Assembly: GCF_001654985.1 (NCBI RefSeq)
Contig: NZ_LXEU01000044.1
Coordinates: 1-56,840 of the forward strand
Source of the DNA: Kluyvera georgiana ATCC 51603
GTDB taxonomy: Bacteria > Pseudomonadota > Gammaproteobacteria > Enterobacterales > Enterobacteriaceae
Direction of reading: 5' to 3'
DNA length: 56,840 bases
Part shown: piece by piece, positions 1 through 10,285 of the stretch
Layout: every line of letters starts with the position of its first letter
Numbering within the stretch: the stretch's first letter is position 1
Translations under genes and position numbers: made by a program
The notes under the pieces: model-generated
What the model was told of the DNA's origin: nothing
The model's input: only the letters and a program-made list of their open reading frames with translations
Database searches by the model: none

Positions 1-26
1 TAAAAAATCCCGCCGTAGCGGGATTC
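1..26 (-). terminator. hns transcription terminator
   Basis: An 8-bp perfect stem (AATCCCGC, 6-13, with GCGGGATT, 18-25) with loop CGTA is followed on the minus strand by a run of T. It lies 17 bp beyond the hns stop codon, so it is a standard intrinsic terminator for that gene. Confidence 0.9.
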
Positions 27-42
27 TTACAAAGCGTCAGGA

Positions 43-456
43 TTAATCCTTGATCAGGAAATCGTCCAGAGATTTACCCTGTTCGTCCATCGCTTTTTTG
101 ATTACTGCCGGGGTACGGCCCTGGCCGGTCCAGGTTTTGGTTTCGCCGTTTTCATCAACATAGCTATATTTAGCCGGACGCGCAGCGCGTTTAGCTTTGG
201 TGCCAGTCTTGGCAGCAGCCATGCTATTCAGCAGTTCGTTCGGATCAATACCGTCAGCAATCAGCATTTCACGATATTGTTGCAGTTTACGGGTACGCTC
301 TTCGATTTCTGCAGCAGCAGCGTTTTCTTCTTCGCGACGTTCGTTAACAACAACTTCTAATTTTTCCAGCATTTCTTCAAGCGTTTCAAGGGTGCATTCT
401 CTTGCCTGCGCACGAAGAGTACGGATGTTGTTCAAAATTTTAAGTGCTTCGCTCAT
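43..456 (-). CDS. hns: H-NS nucleoid-structuring protein
   Basis: H-NS is a DNA-bridging nucleoid protein that silences AT-rich, horizontally acquired genes. The 137-residue product has the family length. Residues 1-80 form the coiled-coil oligomerisation region and residues about 90-137 the DNA-binding domain, with the AT-hook-like loop QGR at 112-114 inside the TWTGQGRTP motif. The sequence is nearly identical to the Salmonella and E. coli proteins as I recall them. The gene is monocistronic, with a good promoter 45-73 bp upstream and a terminator just downstream. It would be expected to silence the AT-rich cargo genes in the prophage of this same window. Confidence 0.98.
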   Translation of the reverse strand: MSEALKILNNIRTLRAQARECTLETLEEMLEKLEVVVNERREEENAAAAEIEERTRKLQQYREMLIADGIDPNELLNSMAAAKTGTKAKRAARPAKYSYVDENGETKTWTGQGRTPAVIKKAMDEQGKSLDDFLIKD

Positions 457-500
457 TGTAGTAATCTCAAACTTATATTGTGGGGTGGTTTGTTGAACTA

Positions 501-529
501 ATAATAGAGCGATAAAATCAGATGTGCAA
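501..529 (-). promoter_or_regulatory. hns promoter
   Basis: On the minus strand a -35 box TTGCAC (524-529) is followed by a 17-bp spacer and a -10 box TATTAT (501-506). Transcription would start near 494, giving a leader of about 38 nt before the hns ATG at 456, close to the leader length I recall for E. coli hns. Confidence 0.75.
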
Positions 530-1365
530 TAGGGAAGAATGTAAGGAATTCAAAATAACGTGTTATTTGATGCTGTCATTAATATTTATAAGTTAAATTG
601 TGGGCACGCTTACTCATCTTTTCGCACTTATTGCCAGGAGCCGCTGCGGGATAACGAGCGGTCCGGTGATGGCGGGAAGTGTATAAATATACCCCGTACG
701 GGTAAATATCAACCTTATGTATTAGCCAGCATGCATCCATTTCGTGCATTACCCTATCAACAATGAATGATTGCGTGACTCAACCACTTTACGGCCTGGC
801 TGGGCTTTTGCCGCGCATTCCTTAACCCTATTCATCTATTTGCCTCAGAGCCTGTATGGGTAAATTTAGGGGCTAAGAAAACGGTTTCGTGATGTAAACA
901 TTGGCAATACATCAGGCGGAATCAGGGTTATAGGCTTTAAGCCCATAGTTATGACGATGTTATTTCAACCTGAGGCAGTTTAATTTACAGATAACAATGG
1001 CCAGCAACTCGCTACACAAATTGGTGGCGATCACATTTTTTAAGACAGACTCATTAATCTTTTCAACTATTAACCTCGCTAGCTATTTTACCGTGATGGA
1101 CCGCTGTCCGTATGCGCCTCTGGGGGGATACATGGTTAACTATTTCAGATTTATGATGAAGTTACCTCGGCCAAAGGGATAAATATGCAGGGCAGCAACG
1201 GCAGTGACGTAAAATATCGGTTTTTCTGATGATTTCAGTCGTATCAGGGGGATTATCGAGAGTTATCCTCACTCGCAATGGTGAAGAGGACACAGGAAGC
1301 CTGTGGGCAAAATATGTTACACTGCACGCCGTTTAAAAAACGCATCGATTAGGATTTTGCAGCCA
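530..1365. other. hns-tdk intergenic region, no convincing gene
   Basis: About 830 bp between two divergently transcribed genes. It is AT-rich and holds only short open frames (for example near 560-766 and 997-1182) without good ribosome sites or recognisable products. H-NS autoregulatory binding and the tdk promoter must lie here, but I cannot place the tdk promoter with confidence. No RNA gene was recognised. Confidence 0.6.
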
Positions 1366-1995
1366 ATGGCACAACTTTATTTCTACTACTCAGCAATGAA
1401 CGCCGGGAAGTCGACCGCCCTGTTGCAGTCGTCATACAACTACCAGGAGCGCGGTATGCGCACTATCGTTTATACCGCAGAAATAGACGATCGTTTCGGC
1501 GCGGGTAAAGTGAGCTCACGAATTGGTTTATCCTCGCCGGCAAAGCTGTTTAATCAGACCAGTAACCTGTTTGCCGAAATTAGCGCCGAGAACGCGCGTG
1601 AGCGGGTTAACTGCGTGCTGGTCGATGAATGCCAGTTCCTTACGCGTGAACAGGTCTACGCGCTTTCTGACGTGGTTGATAATCTGGATATCCCGGTGTT
1701 GTGCTACGGACTGAGAACGGATTTCCGCGGCGAGTTATTCAGCGGTAGCCAATATTTACTGGCGCTCTCTGACAAGCTGGTGGAATTAAAAACCATCTGT
1801 TTCTGCGGCCGTAAGGCTAGCATGGTGCTGCGACTCGATCAGGAAGGTCGTCCGTACAACGAAGGTGAGCAGGTGGTGATTGGGGGCAACGAGCGCTACG
1901 TGTCCGTTTGCCGTAAACACTACAAGGAGGCGCTTGAGAAGGGCTCTCTGGCCGTTATTCAGGATCAGCATCGTCTAAGCTGCCGATCCTGCTAA
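1366..1995 (+). CDS. tdk: thymidine kinase
   Basis: Salvage kinase that phosphorylates thymidine to dTMP with ATP. The 209-residue product carries the P-loop SAMNAGKST (9-17), the DECQ motif with catalytic Glu88, and a zinc site at Cys145, Cys147, Cys182 and His185. The frame is open upstream to 1303, but the start at 1366 ([10 protein letters not shown]) matches the family N-terminus and puts the P-loop at the usual distance. The gene faces away from hns and converges with adhE, sharing a terminator with it. Confidence 0.97.
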   Translation: MAQLYFYYSAMNAGKSTALLQSSYNYQERGMRTIVYTAEIDDRFGAGKVSSRIGLSSPAKLFNQTSNLFAEISAENARERVNCVLVDECQFLTREQVYALSDVVDNLDIPVLCYGLRTDFRGELFSGSQYLLALSDKLVELKTICFCGRKASMVLRLDQEGRPYNEGEQVVIGGNERYVSVCRKHYKEALEKGSLAVIQDQHRLSCRSC

Positions 1996-2073
1996 ACGTC
2001 TCTACGCGCGTTTGAGGCTCTGAGGGATATGGAGCCCAAACGCGCATTTATTTTCGGCGATGTTTGCAAAGAT

Positions 2074-2106
2074 AAAAAAAGCCCCATCATTATGATGGGG
2101 CTTTTT
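2074..2106. terminator. bidirectional tdk/adhE terminator
   Basis: GCCCCATCAT (2081-2090) pairs with ATGATGGGGC (2092-2101), flanked by A7 on one side and T5 on the other, so it can stop transcription in both directions. It sits between the convergent ends of tdk and adhE. Confidence 0.9.
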
Positions 2107-2137
2107 GCTTAGGCTTTTCAGCGAGCGTTAAAGCGGA

Positions 2138-4810
2138 TTATTTCTTCGCTTTTTTCTCAGCTTTCGCCGGAGCGGCTTCTTTCTTCTCTGCTGCCGGAGC
2201 GTCTTCAACGAAGTCACGACCGTAGTAGGTATCCAGCAGAATCTGTTTCAGTTCAGAAATCAGCGGGTAACGCGGGTTAGCGCCGGTGCACTGGTCGTCA
2301 AACGCATCTTCAGACAGTTTGTCAACGTGTGCCAGGAAGTCAGCTTCCTGCACGCCAGCTTCACGGATAGACTTAGGAATACCCAGTTCAGCTTTGATTT
2401 CGTCCAGCCAGCCCAGCAGTTTTTCAATTTTCGCTGCAGTGCGGTCGCCCGGCGCAGACAGACCCAGATGGTCAGCGATTTCAGCGTAGCGACGACGTGC
2501 TTGCGGACGGTCATACTGGCTGAATGCGGTCTGTTTAGTCGGGTTGTCGTTCGCGTTGTAACGAATAACGTTGCTGATCAGCAGGGCGTTCGCCAGACCG
2601 TGAGGAATGTGGAACTGAGAGCCCAGCTTGTGCGCCATAGAGTGACATACACCCAGGAAGGCGTTAGCAAACGCGATACCGGCAATCGTCGCTGCACTGT
2701 GAACGCGCTCACGCGCTACCGGGTTCTTAGAACCTTCATGGTAGGACGCTGGCAGGTTTTCTTTCAGCAGTTTCAGAGCCTGCAGAGCCTGACCGTCGGA
2801 GAACTCAGAAGCCAGTACGGAAACGTAAGCTTCCAGGGCGTGAGTTACCGCATCCAGACCACCGAATGCACAAAGTGACTTCGGCATATCCATGACCAGG
2901 TTCGCGTCAACAATCGCCATATCCGGAGTCAGCGCATAGTCTGCCAGCGGGTATTTCTGGCCAGTTGCGTCGTCGGTAACAACCGCAAACGGCGTCACTT
3001 CAGAACCGGTACCGGAAGTGGTAGTGATAGCAACCATTTTTGCTTTCACGCCCATTTTCGGGAACTTGTAGATACGTTTACGGATGTCCATAAAGCGCAG
3101 CGCCAGTTCTTCGAAGTGGGTTTCCGGGTGCTCGTACATGACCCACATGATTTTTGCTGCGTCCATCGGGGAACCGCCGCCCAGCGCGATGATCACGTCT
3201 GGTTTGAACGAGTTCGCCAGGTCCGCACCTTTACGGACGATAGTCAGAGTCGGGTCAGCCTCAACTTCGAAGAACACTTCGGTTTCAACGCCAGCCGCTT
3301 TCAGAACAGAAGTGATCTGATCTGCGTAGCCGTTGTTGAACAGGAAGCGGTCGGTCACGATCAGCGCACGTTTGTGGCCATCGGTAATCACTTCATCCAG
3401 CGCGATTGGCAGTGAGCCACGGCGGAAGTAGATAGATTTCGGAAGTTTGTGCCACAACATGTTTTCAGCTCGCTTAGCAACGGTTTTCTTGTTGATCAGG
3501 TGCTTAGGACCAACGTTTTCAGAGATGGAGTTACCACCCCAGGAACCACAACCCAGAGTCAGGGAAGGTGCGAGTTTGAAGTTGTACAGGTCGCCGATAC
3601 CACCCTGAGAAGCCGGGGTGTTGATCAGGATACGCGCGGTTTTCATCATCTGACCGAAGTAAGCAACGCGTTCCGGCTGGTTATCCTGGTCGGTGTACAG
3701 GCAAGAGGTATGACCGATACCGCCCATCGCAACCAGTTTTTCAGCTTTGTCCACGGCATCTTCGAAGTCTTTCGCACGATACATCGCCAGCGTCGGAGAC
3801 AGTTTTTCGTGTGCAAACGGTTCGCTTTCGTCAACAACCTTAACTTCACCGATCAGAATCTTAGTGGTTTCCGGTACGGAGAAGCCTGCCAGTTCAGCAA
3901 TTTTGTATGCCGGCTGACCAACGATAGCGGCATTCAGCGCGCCATTCTTCAGGATAACGTCCTGAACGGCTTTCAGCTCTTTACCCTGCAGCAGGTAGCC
4001 TCCGTGAGTCGCGAAACGCTCACGCACTGCATCGTATACGGAATCAACAACAACAACAGACTGTTCAGAAGCACAGATTACGCCGTTATCGAAGGTTTTA
4101 GACATCAGAACGGATGCAACAGCACGTTTCACATCAGCGGTTTCATCAATAACAACCGGGGTGTTACCTGCGCCTACGCCGATAGCTGGTTTACCGGAGC
4201 TGTATGCCGCTTTAACCATACCTGGACCACCGGTCGCGAGGATCAGGTTGATGTCCGGGTGGTGCATCAGGGCGTTAGACAGTTCAACAGACGGTTGATC
4301 AATCCAGCCGATCAGATCTTTCGGTGCGCCGGCTGCGATGGCAGCCTGCAGAACGATGTCAGCCGCTTTGTTGGTCGCATCTTTTGCACGCGGGTGCGGA
4401 GAGAAAATGATGGCGTTACGCGTCTTCAGGCTGATCAGCGATTTGAAGATAGCAGTAGACGTTGGGTTAGTTGTTGGTACGATACCGCAGATGATGCCGA
4501 TAGGTTCAGCAATAGTGATAGTACCGAAAGTGTCGTCTTCAGACAGCACGCCACAGGTTTTTTCATCTTTATAGGCGTTGTAGATATATTCTGAAGCGAA
4601 GTGGTTTTTGATCACTTTGTCTTCAACAATACCCATGCCGGATTCGGCAACAGCCATTTTGGCGAGAGGGATTCGAGCATCTGCAGCGGCCAGAGCGGCG
4701 GCGCGGAAGATTTTGTCAACTTGCTCTTGAGTGAAACTGGCATATTCACGCTGGGCTTTTTTTACGCGCTCTACGAGTGCGTTAAGTTCAGCGACATTAG
4801 TAACAGCCAT
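2138..4810 (-). CDS. adhE: bifunctional acetaldehyde-CoA/alcohol dehydrogenase
   Basis: AdhE converts acetyl-CoA to acetaldehyde and then ethanol during fermentation, using two NADH, and assembles into spirosomes. The 890-residue product has an N-terminal aldehyde dehydrogenase domain (about 1-440, active-site Cys in NGVICASEQS) and a C-terminal iron-dependent alcohol dehydrogenase domain (about 450-870, GGGSPMDAAK nucleotide site and iron-binding histidines in HALEAY, HSMAHKLG and IPHGLAN). The C-terminal tail is rich in Ala, Lys and Glu. An AGGAG ribosome site precedes the ATG. It is the only gene of its transcription unit. Confidence 0.98.
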   Translation of the reverse strand: MAVTNVAELNALVERVKKAQREYASFTQEQVDKIFRAAALAAADARIPLAKMAVAESGMGIVEDKVIKNHFASEYIYNAYKDEKTCGVLSEDDTFGTITIAEPIGIICGIVPTTNPTSTAIFKSLISLKTRNAIIFSPHPRAKDATNKAADIVLQAAIAAGAPKDLIGWIDQPSVELSNALMHHPDINLILATGGPGMVKAAYSSGKPAIGVGAGNTPVVIDETADVKRAVASVLMSKTFDNGVICASEQSVVVVDSVYDAVRERFATHGGYLLQGKELKAVQDVILKNGALNAAIVGQPAYKIAELAGFSVPETTKILIGEVKVVDESEPFAHEKLSPTLAMYRAKDFEDAVDKAEKLVAMGGIGHTSCLYTDQDNQPERVAYFGQMMKTARILINTPASQGGIGDLYNFKLAPSLTLGCGSWGGNSISENVGPKHLINKKTVAKRAENMLWHKLPKSIYFRRGSLPIALDEVITDGHKRALIVTDRFLFNNGYADQITSVLKAAGVETEVFFEVEADPTLTIVRKGADLANSFKPDVIIALGGGSPMDAAKIMWVMYEHPETHFEELALRFMDIRKRIYKFPKMGVKAKMVAITTTSGTGSEVTPFAVVTDDATGQKYPLADYALTPDMAIVDANLVMDMPKSLCAFGGLDAVTHALEAYVSVLASEFSDGQALQALKLLKENLPASYHEGSKNPVARERVHSAATIAGIAFANAFLGVCHSMAHKLGSQFHIPHGLANALLISNVIRYNANDNPTKQTAFSQYDRPQARRRYAEIADHLGLSAPGDRTAAKIEKLLGWLDEIKAELGIPKSIREAGVQEADFLAHVDKLSEDAFDDQCTGANPRYPLISELKQILLDTYYGRDFVEDAPAAEKKEAAPAKAEKKAKK

Positions 4811-5305
4811 AATGCTCTCCTGATAATGTTAAACTTTTTTAGTGAATCATCTGCTCGACAAGTCAGTATAGACAAATCACCTGCAGCTGGCGAAAAAGTT
4901 AAGGAAACAAGGCGTTACCCACGAACTGATTCACTGATTTACTAAAAGAGCTTCGATTTAGCCAAGGAGCTCACCGGAAAAAATACGACTTATTTATGAG
5001 GCCGCTTCTCTTTCGGTGTAAGCAGATTACCCACTTCTGAGTACGATTTACGTGATCTAAATCAAATTTAGGCTAAGCTGACACCTTTCAGCAGGCCGTT
5101 TTTAGCAAAATGTAGGAACTGTTAATCATTCGTGAGTATCGGTGCTGTAAACATTAGCATACTTTACACAAATATATAACACTCTGTTTTTGCCTCATTT
5201 TTCTGGATAATTCTGGTGAAGATGGTCGATAAAAAGGGTATTGTCTGCGCCACTCTCGATTTGCTGTTCGTCAACGACAACTTTTAATGATGCGCCGGGG
5301 TTAAC
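4811..5305. other. adhE-ychE intergenic regulatory region
   Basis: A 495-bp region between two divergently transcribed genes. In E. coli the corresponding region carries distant adhE promoters regulated by Cra, Fis and the redox/nitrate regulators, and a long structured leader; that is family knowledge, and I did not identify individual sites here. The open frames inside it are short and lack support. Confidence 0.5.
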
Positions 5306-5953
5306 GTGATTCAGACGTTGTTTGATTTTCCTATTTTCTTTAAGTTCTTTATTGGACTGTTTGCGTTGGTGAACCCGGTAGGGCTGATTCCCGTTTTCAT
5401 TAGCCTGACGAGCAATCAAACGGCAGCGGTGCGTAATAAAACCAACCTGACCGCGAGTCTGTCGGTAGCCATTATTCTGTTGACTTCACTCTTCCTCGGC
5501 GACCTGATCCTGCAACTCTTCGGTATTTCGATTGACTCCTTCCGCATTGCCGGCGGGATCCTGGTGGTCTCGATTGCGATGTCGATGATTAGCGGTAAGC
5601 TGGGAGAAGATAAGCAGAACAAACAAGAGAAGTCAGAGACGGCCGTGCGCGAAAGTTTGGGCGTTGTACCGCTGGCTTTGCCGCTGATGGCGGGGCCAGG
5701 TGCAATTAGCTCTACGATCGTATGGGGCACACGCTATCATTCGCTGACCTATCTCCTGGGTTTTTCCTTATCTATTGCGCTATTTGCCTGGTGCTGTTGG
5801 GGCATTTTTCGTCTTTCTCCCTGGTTGGTGCGTATGCTGGGGCAAACGGGAATTAACGTCGTGACCCGAATTATGGGTTTGTTGCTGATGGCGTTGGGCA
5901 TTGAATTCATTGTGACCGGCATCAAATCTATCTTCCCGGGGCTGGTCGGTTAA
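5306..5953 (+). CDS. ychE: MarC-family inner-membrane protein YchE
   Basis: A 215-residue polytopic membrane protein of the MarC/SnatA family, function unproven (some members are proposed amino-acid exporters). Six hydrophobic segments are visible, with conserved motifs FALVNPVG near residue 20 and LPLMAGPGAIS in the middle. The start is GTG at 5306, giving MIQTLFDFP, which aligns with the E. coli protein as I recall it. It lies between adhE and the opp operon in the usual enterobacterial order. Confidence 0.93.
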   Translation: MIQTLFDFPIFFKFFIGLFALVNPVGLIPVFISLTSNQTAAVRNKTNLTASLSVAIILLTSLFLGDLILQLFGISIDSFRIAGGILVVSIAMSMISGKLGEDKQNKQEKSETAVRESLGVVPLALPLMAGPGAISSTIVWGTRYHSLTYLLGFSLSIALFAWCCWGIFRLSPWLVRMLGQTGINVVTRIMGLLLMALGIEFIVTGIKSIFPGLVG

Positions 5954-6713
5954 TTATTCTGCGGCGACGGTAGGGCGATCGGAACTATTGTTGCCGTTAA
6001 TATCAGAAAAACATATCTCTCATTTCGCGTGTTGTTCTAGAAATAAACAATTCGAATGTTTAAAAAAAATCATAATCTTCAATAGGTTAGTTTTTCCTCG
6101 CCATTCAGCTACCCGCCACATAAATGTTATTTCTTTCACACGATACTCTGGGGCTTGCTGTTGGATAATTGAAATGATATTAGTAATTTCAGTTTGCCGG
6201 CAGAGTTATGTGCTAAAAAATAAGCAACTGTTAATTTTTTGTACAAAAAACAGCCTCTGATGCTGGATCTGCGAGGGATGGCAATCGTTTTTTGTATATC
6301 TATCTGATAATTATAGATTTAAGAAAATCATGTTTTGTGAATACGCTGTTGTAAACACGCGGGTTTGCTGACTAAAAGAGAATTGGTTAACAAATTTGCA
6401 AATTATATTGGCGGCGATAATCGGCATTTGGTACTTTCCGGCCTGAGTTATTCGCAAGATAAAGTTATGTAAACGATAACTGTTTCTACTTGTAAGCAGT
6501 TATGAACAGAATAAGAAAAGCGTCCCGACAGGGGGGAGGCTTTAATGAATCGACGTCAGGCTGCCATAAGAGCGGCCGTAATAAAAAAGTCGGTGATAGC
6601 AGGCAGTAAATGACCTGGCAGACGCAAAAATCTCCTGCGCTGTACAGGAACCCGAAAGGGGACTAAACAGGCTGACGACAGTCAGTAATAATAATGAACG
6701 GAGTATCAACACA
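5954..6713. other. ychE-oppA intergenic region and oppA leader
   Basis: About 760 bp, AT-rich, with no open frame that I can support. It must hold the opp promoter and leader. A ribosome site (CGGAG, about 6694) precedes the oppA ATG. In related bacteria the sRNA GcvB represses oppA by pairing near this ribosome site; I infer but cannot show the same here. Confidence 0.5.
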
Positions 6714-8345
6714 ATGTCCATCATCACAAAAAAAAGCCTGGTTGCGGCTGGCATTCTCACAGCGCTGATCGCAGGGAACGTAATGGCTGCAGATGTTCCT
6801 GCAGGCACCGAGTTAGCGAGCAAACAAACGCTGGTAAGAAATAGCGGCGCTGAACCGCAGTCTCTCGACCCAAATAAAATTGAAGGGGTGCCAGAGGCGA
6901 ATATCAGCCGCGACCTGTTCGAAGGGTTGCTGAATACCTCTCCAAAAGACGGTCACCCGATTCCGGGCGTCGCCGAAAGCTGGGACAATAAAGACTTTAA
7001 AGTCTGGACATTCCATCTGCGTAAAGATGCCAAATGGTCCAACGGCGAACCGGTTACCGCACAAGATTTCGTTTATAGCTGGCAGCGCCTGGTCGATCCG
7101 AAAACCGCATCGCCCTACGCCAGCTATCCGCAGTACGGCCATATTGTGAACGTTGATGAAATTATCGACGGTAAAAAAGCGCCGAGCGAACTGGGCGTGA
7201 AAGCGATCGATGATCACACGCTGGAAGTGACGCTGAGTGAGCCAGTACCGTATTTCTACAAGCTGCTGGTGAACCCGGCTATGTCTCCGGTTTACAAACC
7301 GGCGATCGAGAAATTCGGCGAGAAATGGACCCAGCCGGGCAACATCGTTACCAACGGCGCGTACACCCTGAAAGACTGGGTTGTTAACGAACGTATCGTG
7401 ATGGAACGTAACCCACAGTACTGGGATAACAAGAAAACCGTTATTGACCAGGTGACCTGGTTGCCGACGTCTTCCGAAGTGACCTACGTAAACCGCTACC
7501 GCAGCGGTGAGCTGGATATGACCTATAACCAGCTGCCAATTGAGCTGTTCCAGAAGCTGAAAAAAGAAATCCCGAACGAAGTTCACGTCGACCCGTACCT
7601 GTGTACTTATTACTACGAAATCAATAACCAGAAAGCGCCGTTTACCGATGCTCGCGTACGTACCGCGCTGAAGCTGGGGCTGGATCGCGATATCATCGCC
7701 AACAAAGTGAAGGGCCAGGGTGACCTGCCGGCTTATGGTTACACGCCGCCTTATACCGATGGCGCGAAGCTGACCGAGCCTGAGTGGTTCAAATGGTCGC
7801 AAGAAAAACGTAATGAAGAAGGTAAAAAACTGCTGGCAGAAGCGGGTTATACCGCCGATAAACCGTTGACCTTCAACCTGTTGTACAACACCTCAGATTT
7901 ACACAAGAAGCTGGCTATTGCTGCGGCATCGCTGTGGCGTAAGAACCTGGGCGTTGAAGTGAAGCTGGTGAACCAGGAGTGGAAGACCTTCCTCGACACG
8001 CGTCACCAGGGGACCTACGATGTCGCGCGCGCCGGCTGGTGTGCGGACTACAACGAACCGACTTCATTCCTGAACACCATGCTGTCCGGCAGCTCGATGA
8101 ACACCGCTCACTATAAGAGCGAAGCGTTCGATAAGATCATGGCTGAGTCGGTAAAAGCCGCCAACGAAGAGCAGCGTACCGCCGCGTATGCGAAGGCTGA
8201 GCAGCAGTTGGATAAAGATACCGCTATCGTACCGGTCTATTACTACGTTAACGCCCGCCTGGTGAAACCATGGGTTGGCGGCTACACCGGTAAAGACCCG
8301 ATGGATAACGTCTATACCAAAGATCTGTACGTTATCAAGCATTAA
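6714..8345 (+). CDS. oppA: periplasmic oligopeptide-binding protein
   Basis: OppA captures peptides of two to five residues in the periplasm and delivers them to the OppBCDF transporter. The 543-residue product has a signal peptide (1-25, cleavage at VMA/ADV) followed by the SBP_bac_5 fold, with the family signature region SLDPNKIEGVPEANI near residues 48-62. Length equals that of the E. coli protein. It is the first gene of the opp operon, separated from oppB by 85 bp containing a strong stem that probably lets oppA be expressed above the membrane components. Confidence 0.98.
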   Translation: MSIITKKSLVAAGILTALIAGNVMAADVPAGTELASKQTLVRNSGAEPQSLDPNKIEGVPEANISRDLFEGLLNTSPKDGHPIPGVAESWDNKDFKVWTFHLRKDAKWSNGEPVTAQDFVYSWQRLVDPKTASPYASYPQYGHIVNVDEIIDGKKAPSELGVKAIDDHTLEVTLSEPVPYFYKLLVNPAMSPVYKPAIEKFGEKWTQPGNIVTNGAYTLKDWVVNERIVMERNPQYWDNKKTVIDQVTWLPTSSEVTYVNRYRSGELDMTYNQLPIELFQKLKKEIPNEVHVDPYLCTYYYEINNQKAPFTDARVRTALKLGLDRDIIANKVKGQGDLPAYGYTPPYTDGAKLTEPEWFKWSQEKRNEEGKKLLAEAGYTADKPLTFNLLYNTSDLHKKLAIAAASLWRKNLGVEVKLVNQEWKTFLDTRHQGTYDVARAGWCADYNEPTSFLNTMLSGSSMNTAHYKSEAFDKIMAESVKAANEEQRTAAYAKAEQQLDKDTAIVPVYYYVNARLVKPWVGGYTGKDPMDNVYTKDLYVIKH

Positions 8346-8354
8346 TGGCAATAC

Positions 8355-8380
8355 GTGGGGCGAGCGTGAACTCGCCCCAT
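8355..8380 (+). terminator. oppA-oppB intercistronic stem-loop
   Basis: GGGGCGAG (8357-8364) pairs with CTCGCCCC (8371-8378) around a 6-nt loop. There is no U-run after it, so it is more likely a leaky stop or an mRNA-stabilising 3' end for oppA than a full terminator. Confidence 0.65.
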
Positions 8381-8430
8381 CGTGTCTTATTTGAGAGCAG
8401 TGCAAAGGCACATGCCAGAAGGTACGGGCA

Positions 8431-9351
8431 ATGTTGAAATTTATATTACGTCGCTGTCTGGAAGCGATTCCGACGCTATTTATCCTTATTACGATCTCCT
8501 TCTTCATGATGCGCCTTGCGCCGGGCAGCCCGTTTACGGGCGAGCGTACGCTGCCGCCCGAAGTCATGGCCAACATCGAAGCAAAATATCACTTAAACGA
8601 TCCTATCCTGGTGCAGTACGGTAATTACCTGAAGCAGTTAGCACACGGTGATTTCGGCCCTTCCTTTAAATATAAAGATTATTCCGTTAACGATCTGGTG
8701 GCAGTGAGCTTCCCGGTGTCGGCCAAATTAGGCGCGGCGGCATTTCTGCTGGCGGTTATTTTTGGCGTCACGGCGGGCGTGATTGCGGCATTAAAACAGA
8801 ACACTAAATGGGATTATGCGGTGATGGGGGTGGCGATGACCGGTGTAGTGATACCCAGCTTCGTTGTCGCGCCGCTGCTGGTCATGATATTTGCGATTAC
8901 GCTGCACTGGCTCCCCGGTGGGGGCTGGAACGGTGGTGCGCTCAAATTCATGATCCTGCCGATGGTCGCGCTGTCTCTGGCCTATATCGCCAGTATCGCG
9001 CGTATTACCCGTGGCTCGATGATTGAAGTTTTACACTCCAACTTTATTCGGACCGCGCGCGCAAAAGGGCTACCGATGCGGCGCATTATTTTCCGCCACG
9101 CGTTAAAACCCGCGCTGCTGCCGGTACTTTCGTATATGGGGCCGGCCTTCGTCGGTATTATTACCGGTTCGATGGTGATTGAAACCATCTACGGCTTGCC
9201 GGGGATTGGACAGTTGTTCGTTAACGGAGCGCTTAACCGCGATTACTCCCTGGTGCTTAGCCTGACGATTCTGGTTGGCGCATTAACGATCCTGTTTAAC
9301 GCGGTGGTAGACGTTCTTTACGCCGTTATCGATCCGAAAATCCGTTACTAA
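8431..9351 (+). CDS. oppB: oligopeptide ABC transporter permease OppB
   Basis: Inner-membrane permease that forms the translocation channel with OppC. The 306-residue product has about six transmembrane helices, the N-terminal MLKFILRRCLEAIP membrane start typical of DppB/OppB, and the coupling-loop region around RTARAKGLPMRRIIF that contacts the ATPases. OppC starts 14 bp after its stop. Confidence 0.97.
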   Translation: MLKFILRRCLEAIPTLFILITISFFMMRLAPGSPFTGERTLPPEVMANIEAKYHLNDPILVQYGNYLKQLAHGDFGPSFKYKDYSVNDLVAVSFPVSAKLGAAAFLLAVIFGVTAGVIAALKQNTKWDYAVMGVAMTGVVIPSFVVAPLLVMIFAITLHWLPGGGWNGGALKFMILPMVALSLAYIASIARITRGSMIEVLHSNFIRTARAKGLPMRRIIFRHALKPALLPVLSYMGPAFVGIITGSMVIETIYGLPGIGQLFVNGALNRDYSLVLSLTILVGALTILFNAVVDVLYAVIDPKIRY

Positions 9352-9365
9352 GGCTGGAGCTCGCT

Positions 9366-10274
9366 ATGATGTTAAGTAAAAAGAACAGCGAGGCGCTGGA
9401 GAGTTTCAGTGAGAAGCTGGAAGTCGAAGGGCGCAGTCTGTGGCAGGACGCGCGCCGGCGCTTTATGCATAACCGTGCGGCGGTTGCCAGCCTCATTGTG
9501 CTGGTGCTGATTGCACTCTTCGTGACGCTGGCACCGATGGTATCGCAGTTTTCCTACTTTGATACGGATTGGGGCATGATGTCCAATGCGCCGGATATGG
9601 AGTCCGGGCACTACTTTGGTACCGACTCTTCCGGGCGTGACCTGCTGGTTCGTGTGGCAATCGGTGGGCGTATCTCACTGATGGTGGGCATTGCCGCTGC
9701 GTTGGTGGCCGTTATCGTGGGGACGTTGTACGGCTCGCTCTCTGGCTATCTCGGCGGTAAAGTCGATTCGGTGATGATGCGCCTGCTGGAAATTCTCAAC
9801 TCCTTCCCGTTCATGTTCTTCGTGATTTTGCTGGTAACCTTCTTTGGCCAAAACATCCTGCTGATTTTCGTTGCTATCGGGATGGTTTCCTGGCTGGATA
9901 TGGCGCGTATTGTGCGCGGTCAGACGCTTAGCCTGAAACGTAAAGAGTTTATTGAGGCGGCCCAGGTCGGCGGCGTCTCTACTGCCAGCATCGTTATCCG
10001 TCATATCGTACCGAACGTGCTCGGGGTCGTCGTCGTGTATGCCTCACTGTTGGTGCCAAGCATGATTCTGTTCGAATCCTTCCTGAGCTTCCTCGGTCTG
10101 GGAACGCAGGAGCCACTGAGCAGTTGGGGCGCGCTGCTAAGCGATGGCGCCAACTCGATGGAAGTGTCGCCGTGGCTGCTGCTGTTCCCGGCTGGATTCC
10201 TGGTCGTGACGCTGTTTTGTTTCAACTTTATCGGCGATGGCCTGCGTGATGCCCTCGATCCGAAAGACCGTTAA
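9366..10274 (+). CDS. oppC: oligopeptide ABC transporter permease OppC
   Basis: Second permease of the Opp importer, 302 residues. It has the OppC-type N-terminal cytoplasmic segment, a first helix around residues 38-58, the HYFGTDSSGRDL motif (about 82-93) that marks this family, and the EAA coupling loop near QTLSLKRKEFIEAAQVGG. The start MMLSKKNSE is preceded by a GGAG site. OppD begins 11 bp downstream. Confidence 0.97.
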   Translation: MMLSKKNSEALESFSEKLEVEGRSLWQDARRRFMHNRAAVASLIVLVLIALFVTLAPMVSQFSYFDTDWGMMSNAPDMESGHYFGTDSSGRDLLVRVAIGGRISLMVGIAAALVAVIVGTLYGSLSGYLGGKVDSVMMRLLEILNSFPFMFFVILLVTFFGQNILLIFVAIGMVSWLDMARIVRGQTLSLKRKEFIEAAQVGGVSTASIVIRHIVPNVLGVVVVYASLLVPSMILFESFLSFLGLGTQEPLSSWGALLSDGANSMEVSPWLLLFPAGFLVVTLFCFNFIGDGLRDALDPKDR

Positions 10275-10285
10275 GGAGTGTTGCC

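Noticed and set aside
560..1182. Two short open frames between hns and tdk
   Set aside because: No ribosome sites, no conserved-looking product, and the region is expected to be regulatory.
3449..4594. 381-codon open frame antisense to adhE
   Set aside because: It mirrors the GC-skewed codons of a highly conserved gene, has no ribosome site and no recognisable domain.
6813..7802. 329-codon open frame antisense to oppA
   Set aside because: Shadow of oppA codon usage; the product is compositionally odd and no start signal is seen.
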